Shown: positions 1 to 8,942, numbered from the stretch's first letter. The stretch is DNA of 64,000 nucleotides from Alphaproteobacteria bacterium (GCA_030425825.1 JAUHZY010000001.1:679607-743606), one strand, 5' to 3'. Numbers and translations: made by a program. The notes: a model not told the origin generated them from the sequence alone.

Positions 1-375
1 TATCATCGTCGTATTAGGACCTGCCATTTTTTCTGTGAAGTCAGAAAGTGTGACAAGGTTGTGCTTTTTTGCCAGCTTCCTTAAGACAGGCATATGAAGT
101 GTATGTATGAAATAACCAACCACAGCACCAACAACAATCCAATAAAATTCGTATGCTAGGCTGGCGCCTACAACAACCCACAACGTAATCCCGCCGCCGT
201 CGCGCAAACTTGCAACTAAAGAAGCCGCCGTCGGCCAAAAGCCCACTTCCCTATTTCCTATCGCAAAGCCTTTATCTTTGTCAGTGGATTTTGTACGCAT
301 ACGCAAACTGACACAAACAACGGCCAGAAAATAAACAATTAATAATGTGTAAGATAACTCTTGTGTATCAAGCAT
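1..375 (-). CDS. Sodium:solute symporter family protein (N-terminal part, cut by window edge)
   Basis: The first 125 codons of a leftward gene start at an ATG at 373-375, preceded by a strong AAGGGGG ribosome site; the rest lies beyond base 1. The translation has a first membrane helix (about residues 8-24), then a KGFAIGNREVGFWPTAASL stretch and a glycine-rich segment leading into a second helix. This resembles the first two helices of the SSS (PutP/SglT-like) family, where a 'fl.Gr..g.w....s..a' signature follows helix 1. The substrate cannot be told, and a symporter-fused sensor kinase is possible because the C-terminus is missing. Confidence 0.7.
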   Translation of the reverse strand, partial: MLDTQELSYTLLIVYFLAVVCVSLRMRTKSTDKDKGFAIGNREVGFWPTAASLVASLRDGGGITLWVVVGASLAYEFYWIVVGAVVGYFIHTLHMPVLRKLAKKHNLVTLSDFTEKMAGPNTTMI

Positions 376-502
376 GGAAATACCCCCTTAACAATATATA
401 AAGAAGATACCGCAAAATAATATTAGATATCAAATAGTTTTATTTTTCTTGACAAAAACAGACAACCCCACTAGTTTTCCTAAAAAGATACTTGGGGGAA
501 AA

Positions 503-1609
503 ATGAATCAAGAAATTACACATGCTGCTTTGATTAGAGACATATTCAAAAAAAATCTTCAAAATAAAAAAATGTCAAAAGATAGTATCGAAGAATATTT
601 TCGAACCTTGCAAGAGGCGCACCTGTATACCAAAGGGCTCATTAGCTATTTCAATAGGCTGCAAGAATCCTCAAAAGTTGTACGTGAAGATGTAGAAAGC
701 TTTGCTGCTGAATTCTCAGATCAAATTAACCCGAAAACATACAAGGTTTTCTTAGAACAGTTTTCTGCATATTTGGACAGAGAAATATTTGATAACCTGG
801 ATAAAAACATAGAAGCCTTACCAAGAATGCAAGAATGGAAAAATGCGTTTGAAGAAGAGAATACTGATGCTATGAAAGAGTTCTTATCGATTAATAAGCA
901 AACAATTATCAATGCGTGTGAACGATTAGAAAAATCACTTCCACAACAACAAAAACTACTTATAAAATATTATGAAAGCTTTGATCAAGCACTCACTTTA
1001 GCGCAGCAAGAACAACCTGAATACCTCAACAATATCGCATTAAACAAAGAACAAAAAATACTTCATGATGTGGATTATGCAAATGACGTTGCCGACGAAC
1101 AGTACCTTAAACCATTGGAAAAAATAGAATCACTACGTATGCTACTCACAACGAATAAAGAGCTCCCTCAAGAACTTACACATTTTCTTAAAAGAATGCA
1201 GAGAGAAGCCTACAAGCCTGTTCGCGCATCCCTCAATAGATTCGCTCTTCTTGCATCTGCGCTAATTCCGCAAGTGACAACTGTTTTCAATAAAGACGGT
1301 GTATTGACACCAGAGGACAACATTAATACAGGCATTGTTCAGGTTATTGGTCTGGCTTTAGGGTATGGGCTACAAAAAGCATTCCCCTCTTTAAAAGAGT
1401 CACTTTCTGAGCACTTATCTCCTATCACCAAAAGTGCTATTATCGGAGGCATTATGGGCACAGCAGCAGCTTTCACTCCTGTCAAATTTGTAAAAGCACC
1501 TCCTCTGAAAGAGGCTAGCAATCATCATATTCACTACCAACCTCCCTTGAAAAATAATAATGATCAGAGCCTCATCCTGACTGCAAACATGTTGCAGTTT
1601 TCTAAATGA
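503..1609 (+). CDS. Orphan helical protein with hydrophobic glycine-rich C-terminal region
   Basis: I do not recognise this 368-residue protein. The ATG at 503 is chosen because GGGGGA sits just upstream; the same frame also opens at a TTG at 449, but that TTGACA looks more like a -35 box. The first ~260 residues are charged and mostly helical, with no signal peptide. From about residue 245 come three hydrophobic, alanine/glycine-rich segments (FALLASALIP, IVQVIGLALGYG, SAIIGGIMGTAAAF) that could insert in a membrane or pack as a hairpin bundle. The last ~40 residues are polar. It stands alone before msrA on the same strand. Soluble N-terminus plus membrane-seeking C-terminus is an inference from composition only. 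Confidence 0.75.
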   Translation: MNQEITHAALIRDIFKKNLQNKKMSKDSIEEYFRTLQEAHLYTKGLISYFNRLQESSKVVREDVESFAAEFSDQINPKTYKVFLEQFSAYLDREIFDNLDKNIEALPRMQEWKNAFEEENTDAMKEFLSINKQTIINACERLEKSLPQQQKLLIKYYESFDQALTLAQQEQPEYLNNIALNKEQKILHDVDYANDVADEQYLKPLEKIESLRMLLTTNKELPQELTHFLKRMQREAYKPVRASLNRFALLASALIPQVTTVFNKDGVLTPEDNINTGIVQVIGLALGYGLQKAFPSLKESLSEHLSPITKSAIIGGIMGTAAAFTPVKFVKAPPLKEASNHHIHYQPPLKNNNDQSLILTANMLQFSK

Positions 1610-1632
1610 TCAATTGATGCTATAAATCATAT

Positions 1633-2238
1633 ATGAAATATTTCCTACTAACCTTAACGCTTCTCTTAATAGCTGGAAACCAATCCATGGCAAATAAAAC
1701 TGAAACAGCAATTTTTGCAGGCGGATGCTTTTGGTGTACCGAAGCAGCACTAGACAGTATTGATGGCGTGATTGAGACACTTTCTGGGTATACCGGTGGG
1801 CAGGTTGAAAACCCCACTTACAATCAGGTTTCTACTGGAAAAACAGGACACTATGAAGGGCTAAAAGTCACTTATGATCCCTCAAAAGTAACATATCATA
1901 AAGTTCTGAATGCCTTTTGGCTAAGCATTGACCCATTGGATGGGGATGGTCAGTTTGCAGATCGTGGATCGCAATACAAAACAGCTATTTTTTATGCCAA
2001 TGATGAACAAAAGAAAATTGCAGAAGCATCGAAAGCCAATATTGAGAAAATGATTGGTGAAAAAATTGTGACAGAAATCTTGCCTGCGGAAAAGTTCTGG
2101 CCTGCTGAGGAGTATCACCAAGATTATTATAAAAACAACAGCCTGCGTTATAATGCCTATAAATTAGGCAGTGGCCGTGAAAAGAAACTTCACAAATTCT
2201 GGGAAGTTGTTGCAAAAGAGCTTTTCAAAGAACAGTAA
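1633..2238 (+). CDS. msrA: Peptide-methionine (S)-S-oxide reductase MsrA, probably exported
   Basis: Reduces methionine-S-sulfoxide in oxidised proteins. The GCFWC motif (catalytic C32, with C35) lies at residues 31-35, followed by the conserved SGYTGG, and later by a YHQDYY segment typical of the family. Residues 1-20 form a signal peptide (charged start, hydrophobic LLTLTLLLIA, small residues at SMA), so a periplasmic repair enzyme is likely. An internal Met19 could give a cytosolic form. No MsrB domain is fused. No clear ribosome site is seen. The gene converges on an orphan pair with only 12 bases between stop codons. Confidence 0.95.
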   Translation: MKYFLLTLTLLLIAGNQSMANKTETAIFAGGCFWCTEAALDSIDGVIETLSGYTGGQVENPTYNQVSTGKTGHYEGLKVTYDPSKVTYHKVLNAFWLSIDPLDGDGQFADRGSQYKTAIFYANDEQKKIAEASKANIEKMIGEKIVTEILPAEKFWPAEEYHQDYYKNNSLRYNAYKLGSGREKKLHKFWEVVAKELFKEQ

Positions 2239-2250
2239 AAAAAACAGGCT

Positions 2251-3057
2251 TTAAGAGGCTTTTATTGCTTTAAAAAAATCAACATCTATATCAACTGTTA
2301 CTGACGGCTTATCTTTATTATCTAGCGCCGTGACTGTTATCTGGCTATCAACAACATCAACTTGCAATTCGTTGCTATCAATAATTTGTGATAAACCATC
2401 AAGGTTTTGATTGTACAACTCCATTAATGTTGAGCCACCACCAGCCAATTTCTTAGCATTCTTCTTTGCTTCTTCCTCGTCAATCTCTTCTTCCATCCCC
2501 ATCAAAACAGCCATTACAGTCATTTTGACAATTGTCATTATATCTTCGTTACTTATTTGCGCTTCGGGTGGTAAGTCCATATTATCTGCGTGCAGTTGTT
2601 GATATTTCTCATACCCCTCTTCCAATGCAGCATCTATTTTTTTTGCAGAAAAAACAATCCACAATGCCTTGGCTTCTGGCGTATCTCCCATTAAAGACAT
2701 TCTGAGACTCATTTTAAAACTTTGTTTTTCTTCGGTGCCTGCTGCTTTTTGTTGTGTATAAGAACTCACAGCATTTGCGAATGCACGCCCCGTATCTGCA
2801 AGGCTTTGATTTAAACGCCGATGTGCTTTATCTTCTGCACGGCTGGGGTCAGCATCTGCAGGCATCCCTAACTTTTCTTTTAACGCCTCTACACGTTGCT
2901 TAAGTGATGAGGGTTCAAATCGATCTTTTTCATCTGCGTAAGCTGTAATTTTATCCAGCGCTCCCTGTGCAGAACTGCTCTCATGTTCTTTTTTTAACTG
3001 CTTAAAAGAATCAAAACTAAATTTAGCAAAGGAAGCCAACCCACTTGTTACTTTCAT
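2251..3057 (-). CDS. Orphan acidic helical protein, downstream member of a tandem paralogous pair
   Basis: Unrecognised 268-residue protein. It is clearly related over its whole length to its upstream neighbour: both start MK(V/I)S/T-GLA-F-KFS followed by a HESS motif, share an EEGYEKY block and a 'DLPPE.QIS.ED...IVKMTV' block, and end with an 'ITVTALD' strand-like segment. The ATG follows the neighbour's TAG directly (no base between), so the two are translated from one message and may be coupled. No signal peptide or membrane helix. Composition is acidic with heptad-like stretches. Function unknown. Confidence 0.8.
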   Translation of the reverse strand: MKVTSGLASFAKFSFDSFKQLKKEHESSSAQGALDKITAYADEKDRFEPSSLKQRVEALKEKLGMPADADPSRAEDKAHRRLNQSLADTGRAFANAVSSYTQQKAAGTEEKQSFKMSLRMSLMGDTPEAKALWIVFSAKKIDAALEEGYEKYQQLHADNMDLPPEAQISNEDIMTIVKMTVMAVLMGMEEEIDEEEAKKNAKKLAGGGSTLMELYNQNLDGLSQIIDSNELQVDVVDSQITVTALDNKDKPSVTVDIDVDFFKAIKAS

Positions 3058-3840
3058 CTACTTTTCCTTTTCTTTTTTACCAAAATCGACTGTGACAGAT
3101 GCATCTGTTCTGCTGTCTAATGCTGTGATCGTGATTTTACTTTCTTCAATATGAAGGCTTAACTCTTTACTCACAGCAACTTTTGCAAGACCAGTAACAC
3201 TCTTTTTAAACTGCTCTAAAATTGCAGGATCATCTTCTTTTTGATCCTTCTCTTTTGCTTCTGTCTCTTTCTCAATCTGCATCAAGGCCGTGATAACTGT
3301 CATTTTAACGATATTATTAACGTCTTCTTCGCTGATTTGCATCTCAGGCGGCAAGTCTTGATTATTTAGCTCTATTTCTTTGTATTTCTCATAGCCTTCT
3401 TCCAGGGCTTCATCTGGCTTGTTTGCAGATAAGACCAACATCAAATCCATCATGTCTTTGTCGCTTTTATCATCTGTCAAAGAAGCTTTAAGCTCTGCCT
3501 TGAATTGCATTTTCTCGATGACTTCACTTGGCTGGTCTTCATAGGATTTTGCAGCAGATATAAAAGCATCTGTAATACCTGTTAATTGCCCCATCAAAGC
3601 AGAGAGTTCTTGAGCTTTATCCTCATCACCTTTTGAGATGCCAAGCTCTATTTTCAGTAAAGCAACTGCATCTGCAATAAAAGAGCTTTTAAACTGATCG
3701 CCGTTATCAGCATCACCAACTTGACCTTGAACTTTATCAAAGGCTGCTTTGGCATCACTGGATTCGTGTTCATTTTGCAAGTGCTTAAAAGATTCAAGAC
3801 TGAATTTAGAAAATGCAGCTAATCCATTTGATATCTTCAT
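3058..3840 (-). CDS. Orphan acidic helical protein, upstream member of a tandem paralogous pair
   Basis: Unrecognised 260-residue protein, paralogous to the gene immediately downstream. Shared landmarks are the N-terminal GLAAFSKFS, HESSDAK, a central EEGYEKYKE, DLPPEMQIS and a C-terminal ITITALDS. GGGG lies upstream of the ATG. It leads the two-gene unit and diverges from apt; a TTTACT-N17-TATATT promoter fits at 3871-3899. No signal peptide. Because both copies keep the same blocks while variable linkers differ, the conserved blocks probably form the folded core. No function is proposed. Confidence 0.8.
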   Translation of the reverse strand: MKISNGLAAFSKFSLESFKHLQNEHESSDAKAAFDKVQGQVGDADNGDQFKSSFIADAVALLKIELGISKGDEDKAQELSALMGQLTGITDAFISAAKSYEDQPSEVIEKMQFKAELKASLTDDKSDKDMMDLMLVLSANKPDEALEEGYEKYKEIELNNQDLPPEMQISEEDVNNIVKMTVITALMQIEKETEAKEKDQKEDDPAILEQFKKSVTGLAKVAVSKELSLHIEESKITITALDSRTDASVTVDFGKKEKEK

Positions 3841-3870
3841 TGCTTAACCCCAAAGAACAAAACTGTTTCC

Positions 3871-3899
3871 AATATAGTTTTCACGGCAACAATAGTAAA
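3871..3899 (-). promoter_or_regulatory. Putative sigma70-type promoter for the orphan pair
   Basis: On the minus strand, TTTACT (3894-3899) is separated by 17 bases from TATATT (3871-3876), about 30 bases before the ATG at 3840. Matches are 4/6 and 5/6 to the consensus. Inferred by eye. Confidence 0.45.
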
Positions 3900-3907
3900 C
3901 ACTAACC

Positions 3908-3936
3908 TTGCAGCATATTGATTAATTCTTTATAGA
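3908..3936 (+). promoter_or_regulatory. Putative promoter for apt
   Basis: TTGCAG (3908-3913), 17 bases, TATAGA (3931-3936), about 30 bases before the apt start. Only 3/6 and 4/6 matches to the sigma70 consensus, so tentative. Confidence 0.35.
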
Positions 3937-3965
3937 TTGTAGCCCCAACATGACGGAGAACAAAA

Positions 3966-4472
3966 ATGCCGAATCTTTACGAGTATATTATTGATGTTCC
4001 TAACTTTCCTAAAAAAGGAGTTACCTTTAAGGATATCACGCCTCTTCTTGAAAAACGCCTTCCGCAAGCTATTGATGCAATACAGGCTTTGTACCCTAAA
4101 AGTTTCTGGAAAAACATTGATGCAATTGTTGGGATTGAAGCACGCGGCTTTATGTTTGGTGCTGCGCTTGCAGATCGATTAAATATTGGCTTTATTCCCG
4201 CACGCAAAGCAGGAAAGCTACCGCCTCCTGTGATGTCATTTAATTACGTACTTGAATACGGACCAGATACAATTGAAATGAAAGAAGGTTCAGGAAATGT
4301 CGTCATTATTGACGATATCTTAGCCACAGGCGGCACGTTAACCGCAGCAGCAGATCTTTGCGAAGTAGCAGGGTATAACGTTAAAGGGCTTGCTTGCCTT
4401 CTTAACTTGAAATACCTCAATGATTTTTCTTGGAATGACCTTCAGTGTAAGTCGGTTTTGAATTATGACTAA
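3966..4472 (+). CDS. apt: Adenine phosphoribosyltransferase
   Basis: Converts adenine and PRPP to AMP and pyrophosphate. The 168-residue protein has the family opening PNFPKKGVTFKDITPLL, the GIEARGF loop (about 57-62) and the PRPP-binding motif VVIIDDILATGGT (112-124). GGAG precedes the ATG. Length is normal for Apt. It overlaps by 8 bases a nucleosidase-like gene that would release adenine, so the pair looks like a linked adenine salvage unit. Confidence 0.95.
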   Translation: MPNLYEYIIDVPNFPKKGVTFKDITPLLEKRLPQAIDAIQALYPKSFWKNIDAIVGIEARGFMFGAALADRLNIGFIPARKAGKLPPPVMSFNYVLEYGPDTIEMKEGSGNVVIIDDILATGGTLTAAADLCEVAGYNVKGLACLLNLKYLNDFSWNDLQCKSVLNYD

Positions 4473-5028
4473 AGTTCTTATTCTCAAAGCACTTAAAGCC
4501 GAAAGCGGAACGTATTTTAACGCCATTGACCACCGCCTTGTTTACACAGGTGTCGGCAAAGTAAGCGCAGCCTATCATTTGATGAAAGCTCTTCACGAAG
4601 AGACACCCGACCTTGTCTTAAACCTTGGATCTGCAGGCAGCACCGAGTTTTCAACAGGTACGCTTGTAAATTGCACAGGCTTTATCCAACGCGACATGGA
4701 TGTCACCCCAATGGGCTTTGAGCATGGCATTACACCTTATGAAGATATTCCACGTGTTTTAAAGTACGGAAAGCGCTATGACCACTTACCAGAAGCCGTC
4801 TGTGGCACGGGAGATAACTTTGATACATCAGGAAAAACAGACGGCTACACTGTGATTGACATGGAAGCCTACGCGCTCGCCAAAATATGCTTCCTTCAAA
4901 ACATCCCTTTCGGCTGTGTCAAATACATCACCGACGGCGCAGACGGATCCGCCGCCGATGACTGGAAAAACACCGTTGAAAAAAGTGCGAAAGCACTGTT
5001 TGGGTTTTTAGAAAAAAACTTTAACTAA
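4465..5028 (+). CDS. Short phosphorylase-superfamily nucleosidase (MTA/SAH nucleosidase-like)
   Basis: The 187-residue protein belongs to the PNP/UDP phosphorylase superfamily: NLGSAGS (about 53-58), VIDMEAYALA (130-139) and ITDGADG (155-161). These fit the MtnN catalytic pattern, with E13 near the N-terminus, E134 in the DME motif and D157 in the DGAD motif. It is about 40 residues shorter than typical MtnN, with the region between the GSAG motif and the DME motif shortened. It overlaps apt by 8 bases. Likely reaction: hydrolysis of 5'-methylthioadenosine and/or S-adenosylhomocysteine to adenine, which Apt recycles. Exact substrate is inferred from context. Confidence 0.75.
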   Translation: MTKVLILKALKAESGTYFNAIDHRLVYTGVGKVSAAYHLMKALHEETPDLVLNLGSAGSTEFSTGTLVNCTGFIQRDMDVTPMGFEHGITPYEDIPRVLKYGKRYDHLPEAVCGTGDNFDTSGKTDGYTVIDMEAYALAKICFLQNIPFGCVKYITDGADGSAADDWKNTVEKSAKALFGFLEKNFN

Positions 5029-6053
5029 CGATTATTGTTTCTGGCTTTGCTCTTTTTTATACCATTGGCTACATGAAACAGAAGTGGTGCGGATTTTTTT
5101 AAGGCATCTTCAAAGTTCTGCAAGTCTCCGATGAGAGCAGACTTTCCCATAAGGTCAACATGCTGATAAGAATGATTTCTTCCGCCATATTCTTTGATTG
5201 CCAGAACTCCTCCTTGCGTTTCAAATACTTTACTAATTACTCTAAAGTATCCATCTATGATAGTATGGAAAACGTCACCATTTGCTCTTTTTATTTTTTT
5301 TGCTTTTGAAATGTTATATGCAAGCTCTTGGTTCAACATATTTTTTTTATCAAAATAATGAAAGTTTTCCCCTTGTAAAAAAAAGTCGACAATCTTAGAC
5401 ATCTTTGTATCAGCCAAAAACACACCAATGTGATCAAGGCTTGCTGAGTCGAAAAAGAATTCTACAATCGGAAAGCTTTCTTCTTTCTTTGTTGTAAAGG
5501 CATTAAAAATTCTTTCAGGATCTTTGTCGAATAAACCAGGAATAGTACAACCATGGTTCCAATCAAAACTCTCAAACAAAGCTTGTTTATTATTTGCCAG
5601 CAAGCAATCTACTTTTTGCTTATCTGTAAATCCTTCAGTCAACATTTTGAGAGTGCCTTCATTAGCTGAGCATAAAGCTTGACTAAAAATAGTTTCTTGA
5701 TCTCTCTCACTTCCTTTTTTAAGGTCTGTTGCTATTTCTAACCTCTGATCAAGCGAAAGACCAGACAGTACTTTTTGAACTAAAGATTCTTGTTTATGTC
5801 CCTTATTCATCCCCCCAACATATTGATCTATTGCAAAAAGCAAAGGCATAAAAGATATGTCATGTGGCCCTACTTGTTCAAAGGCTTTTGATCTTTTTTC
5901 AGGCGATAAAGAAATAATTTTATCCAATATTTTTTGATCTAATCGCAGCATAATAAGAGGTATATTGCCACCACAGAAGGCATGATAATCATCAAGAAAC
6001 TCGACACATTTTAAAAGTTTCTGTGCAAGTTTTTCTGGGTTATTTCTTATCAT
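5025..6053 (-). CDS. Orphan protein of unknown function
   Basis: Unrecognised 342-residue protein without signal peptide or membrane segment. It is rich in short amphipathic helices (for example LAQKLLKCVEFLDDYHAF near the start and repeated LxxhL patterns), and could be an alpha-solenoid, but I could not define repeat units. The last 4 bases overlap the end of the upstream, convergent nucleosidase gene. The C-terminal tail is basic. Upstream DNA is AT-rich with no convincing promoter. Confidence 0.7.
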   Translation of the reverse strand: MIRNNPEKLAQKLLKCVEFLDDYHAFCGGNIPLIMLRLDQKILDKIISLSPEKRSKAFEQVGPHDISFMPLLFAIDQYVGGMNKGHKQESLVQKVLSGLSLDQRLEIATDLKKGSERDQETIFSQALCSANEGTLKMLTEGFTDKQKVDCLLANNKQALFESFDWNHGCTIPGLFDKDPERIFNAFTTKKEESFPIVEFFFDSASLDHIGVFLADTKMSKIVDFFLQGENFHYFDKKNMLNQELAYNISKAKKIKRANGDVFHTIIDGYFRVISKVFETQGGVLAIKEYGGRNHSYQHVDLMGKSALIGDLQNFEDALKKSAPLLFHVANGIKKSKARNNNR

Positions 6054-6111
6054 GTTAAATACTTTCTAAAAAATAAAAACACATAGCTAATAATACTTAT
6101 AACACTTATCT

Positions 6112-7254
6112 CTACATTTCAGAAACAATAACATTTGCAACGACTTTGCTCGACTTCTTCTTCTCAAAGCGAAGCATGGCGATAGCTTTGTCGAACTCGC
6201 TTTTTTGAATATCACGCTCAGAGGTGTTTTCGATCAGCCAATTCAACTCTTTGTAGATAGCATCAACGGTACAGTATTCTTGTATTAACTCAGGCACGAC
6301 TTGTTTTTGCAGTAAGATGTTAATCAAGCACATATAGGGCGTTTTCAACATACGTCGTACAATCCAGCCTGTTATTTTACCAACGCGCCCTGCTATCACC
6401 ATTGGCAGTTTTGCCATTGCCAATTCTAACGCCACGCTGCCGCTGGCGGCTAGGGCGATATCACTTCCTGCGAAAGCGTTCCACTTATCTTTTTGAGAGA
6501 TAACTTTAACAGTGCAGTTCCATTTCTTAACATGACGCTTTACATCTTCCTTCACGGCATCTACAGCTGGCAAGACAAGCTTAATGCCTTGGTGTGTATG
6601 CATAATTTTATTAATAACCTGCCCATATAGCGGCATCAAACGATTGACTTCGCCGCGACGACTGCCTGGCAGAATACATAGAACAAGCTCATCTTTTTGG
6701 GCTTTTATTTTCTGGCGGAAAGCAGCCCTATCACCTTTATCTGCCCCTGATTCAAGAATTGAATGCCCAACAAAGAAAGTCTTAAGGCCATGAGCTTCAA
6801 AGTAAGGTGGCTCAAATGGTAAAATAACCATCAATCCATCCAAGAATTTAGCTATTTTTTCAGCGCGCTTTGGCTTCCATGCCCACACAGTTGGCGCGAC
6901 ATAATGCATCAAATACGGCGCGTCTTTCCCCAGCTTTGCACGCAGTTTTTTCAAAACACGAAAACAAAACCCTGGTGAATCAATTGTGACAACCATATCA
7001 GGCTTTTGCGCAATAATATCATCGACTGTTTGATTGATACGGCGACGCAGATTGGGAATATGTGGAATGATTTCTGTCAGCCCCATCAAAGAAAGTTCAT
7101 CCATTGGGAAAAGGCTTTTAAAACCTTCTTTTTTCATCAAAGGACCGCCAACACCAGATGTTTTCACTTTTTTCGCCTTAAGCTCAGAGATCAAGCGCGC
7201 GCCCAGTGCGTCACCAGATGCCTCTCCTGCGATAACATAGACTTTCTTACTCAT
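6112..7254 (-). CDS. lpxB: Lipid-A-disaccharide synthase
   Basis: Joins UDP-2,3-diacylglucosamine and lipid X into the tetra-acylated disaccharide 1-phosphate at the inner membrane. The 380-residue protein shows the GT-B family start VIAGEASGD, then SGVGGPLMKKEGF, LMGLTEIIPH and a central ILPGSRRGEV. Its ATG lies 8 bases inside the 3' end of lpxI, implying translational coupling. It is the last gene of the leftward envelope cluster. Nothing abnormal in length or motifs. Confidence 0.96.
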   Translation of the reverse strand: MSKKVYVIAGEASGDALGARLISELKAKKVKTSGVGGPLMKKEGFKSLFPMDELSLMGLTEIIPHIPNLRRRINQTVDDIIAQKPDMVVTIDSPGFCFRVLKKLRAKLGKDAPYLMHYVAPTVWAWKPKRAEKIAKFLDGLMVILPFEPPYFEAHGLKTFFVGHSILESGADKGDRAAFRQKIKAQKDELVLCILPGSRRGEVNRLMPLYGQVINKIMHTHQGIKLVLPAVDAVKEDVKRHVKKWNCTVKVISQKDKWNAFAGSDIALAASGSVALELAMAKLPMVIAGRVGKITGWIVRRMLKTPYMCLINILLQKQVVPELIQEYCTVDAIYKELNWLIENTSERDIQKSEFDKAIAMLRFEKKKSSKVVANVIVSEM

Positions 7255-8110
7255 CTAACATCAATGCCTCAAGGTCATTAAAATCTGATGCCTTAACACC
7301 AATCAGAAAAACACCCAACGCATCAGCCGAGCGAATGACTTGCTGTTTGTCTAGCATAATTGTGCTGCCCGCCTCCAAAGCAATGCCTTTAATATTACAT
7401 GAAGAAGCTTTGGTAATTGTATGGTGACCAATGGTTGGCAAGTCAACACGACGTTCTTGCGTCGGCTTTTTACATTTCACCAAAACGCTTTTTGATCCAG
7501 GATAATGAAGGTCATTACAGCGGCGAATCAAGCCATCTGTTCCTTCAATCCCTTCAACGCCTAAAACAACCCCACCTTGAACAATCACAGCTTGCCCAAT
7601 ATCAGCCACGCCAATAATTTTTGCTGCTTTGAAGCCGCGCTCAATATCTTGCCAGTCTTCTTCTGTTGGTTCGATTTTTCCAATAACACCGTGCGGTGTC
7701 AAAATGTCGCCCAGCACCTCGTCTGCGCCGACAACTTTAAAGCCTTCTTTTTCAAGCTCTTTCACAACAGCACTTAAAAGCCCATCGTCTCCAAATGCAC
7801 GCGTTCCTGCCTTGGCTAAAATTTTTGCTGCCTTCATATCAGGCTTAATATCACCAAGTGAAGGGCGTGTAACATGCCCTGCCATCACCAAATCAACAAC
7901 ATTTTCTTGTGCTAGCTTATCAAGAATCTTTCCTGCTTGACCCAACTTAAACCATTCATGCTCGCTGCCATGTACTGCTTTTGCAGCAGCAAAACCCTCC
8001 AGGGCAACAACGAACAACTCACGACCATCTTTAGCGCATTGTTCAATAATGCGCTTAGGAAGGTCCCCAGACCCAGCAATTAAACCCAATTTTGGTAAAT
8101 CTTTAGACAT
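7247..8110 (-). CDS. lpxI: UDP-2,3-diacylglucosamine diphosphatase LpxI
   Basis: Cleaves UDP-2,3-diacylglucosamine to lipid X and UMP, replacing LpxH in most alphaproteobacteria. The 287-residue protein starts with the family signature KLGLIAGSGDLPKRI, and has GHVTRPSLGDIKPD near residue 80 and a C-terminal domain with QVIRSADALGVFLIG. It overlaps lpxB by 8 bases and follows lpxA after 44 bases, the usual alphaproteobacterial order. Presence of LpxI is one of the taxonomic pointers in this window. Confidence 0.94.
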   Translation of the reverse strand: MSKDLPKLGLIAGSGDLPKRIIEQCAKDGRELFVVALEGFAAAKAVHGSEHEWFKLGQAGKILDKLAQENVVDLVMAGHVTRPSLGDIKPDMKAAKILAKAGTRAFGDDGLLSAVVKELEKEGFKVVGADEVLGDILTPHGVIGKIEPTEEDWQDIERGFKAAKIIGVADIGQAVIVQGGVVLGVEGIEGTDGLIRRCNDLHYPGSKSVLVKCKKPTQERRVDLPTIGHHTITKASSCNIKGIALEAGSTIMLDKQQVIRSADALGVFLIGVKASDFNDLEALMLDE

Positions 8111-8154
8111 AAGTTGACCTTAAAGGATCAATACAACAGGCTCAAGAGAAAGCT

Positions 8155-8940
8155 CTATGCAGGCTGACACAAAGCACGAGATGAGTCTTCTTTAAGAAAC
8201 GAAATCATCTGAGCAACAACCCTGTCGCTACCATATTCTGCTTCAACCTTACCAAGGCGCTCTTCAAAGCTTCCTTCATCTGTGAAAAGTTTTTTATATG
8301 CATGACGCAAAGCGTGAATACTTTCTTTTTCAAAGCCGCGACGCTTTAACCCCAGTAGGTTAAGTCCTGCAAGGCTTGCACGCTCACCCATCACTGTACC
8401 GAAAGGAATCACATCTCCTTCAACAGCAGACATGCCGCCAATCATTGCATGCGCACCAATACGCACAAACTGATGAACAGCACAAAGGCCACCAAGAATC
8501 GCAAAGTCTTCAACAACAACATGGCCTGCAAGCGTCGCATTATTTGCCAAGATAACATTATTACCGACGCGACAGTCATGCGCCAAGTGAACACCGATCA
8601 TCACCAAGCAATTATCACCAATTGAGGTCAGCATACCGCCGCCTTCTGTCCCTGGATTCATTGTCGCATGCTCACGAATGACGTTGTTTTTACCAATACG
8701 CAGCTCTGATGCTTCACCATGAAACTTCAAGTCTTGTGGCTGGTGACCAATTGAAGCAAAAGGAAAAATCTGCGTTCCTTCATCAATGAAAGTTTTCCCT
8801 GCAACAACAACATGGCTGTGCAAGATCACGTTATCTTTCAAAACAACGTCTTTTCCAACGATGCAATAAGGGCCTACTTTTACAGACGCAGCAATTTGAG
8901 CGCCTTCTTCAATAATTGCTGAGGGATGAATGTTTGACAT
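8155..8940 (-). CDS. lpxA: UDP-N-acetylglucosamine O-acyltransferase
   Basis: First committed step of lipid A synthesis: transfers a 3-hydroxyacyl chain from ACP to UDP-GlcNAc. The 261-residue protein has the hexapeptide-repeat left-handed helix from residue 4 on (IHPSAIIEEGAQIAASVKVG...), the catalytic-His segment LAHDCRVGN, and a helical C-terminal domain with LNLLGLKRRGF. It starts 2 bases after the fabZ stop. Normal length. Confidence 0.96.
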   Translation of the reverse strand: MSNIHPSAIIEEGAQIAASVKVGPYCIVGKDVVLKDNVILHSHVVVAGKTFIDEGTQIFPFASIGHQPQDLKFHGEASELRIGKNNVIREHATMNPGTEGGGMLTSIGDNCLVMIGVHLAHDCRVGNNVILANNATLAGHVVVEDFAILGGLCAVHQFVRIGAHAMIGGMSAVEGDVIPFGTVMGERASLAGLNLLGLKRRGFEKESIHALRHAYKKLFTDEGSFEERLGKVEAEYGSDRVVAQMISFLKEDSSRALCQPA

Positions 8941-8942
8941 TT

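Noticed and set aside
449..502. TTG start extending the orphan at 503 by 18 residues
   Set aside because: The TTG is part of a TTGACA that looks like a -35 box, while the ATG at 503 has a GGGGGA ribosome site.
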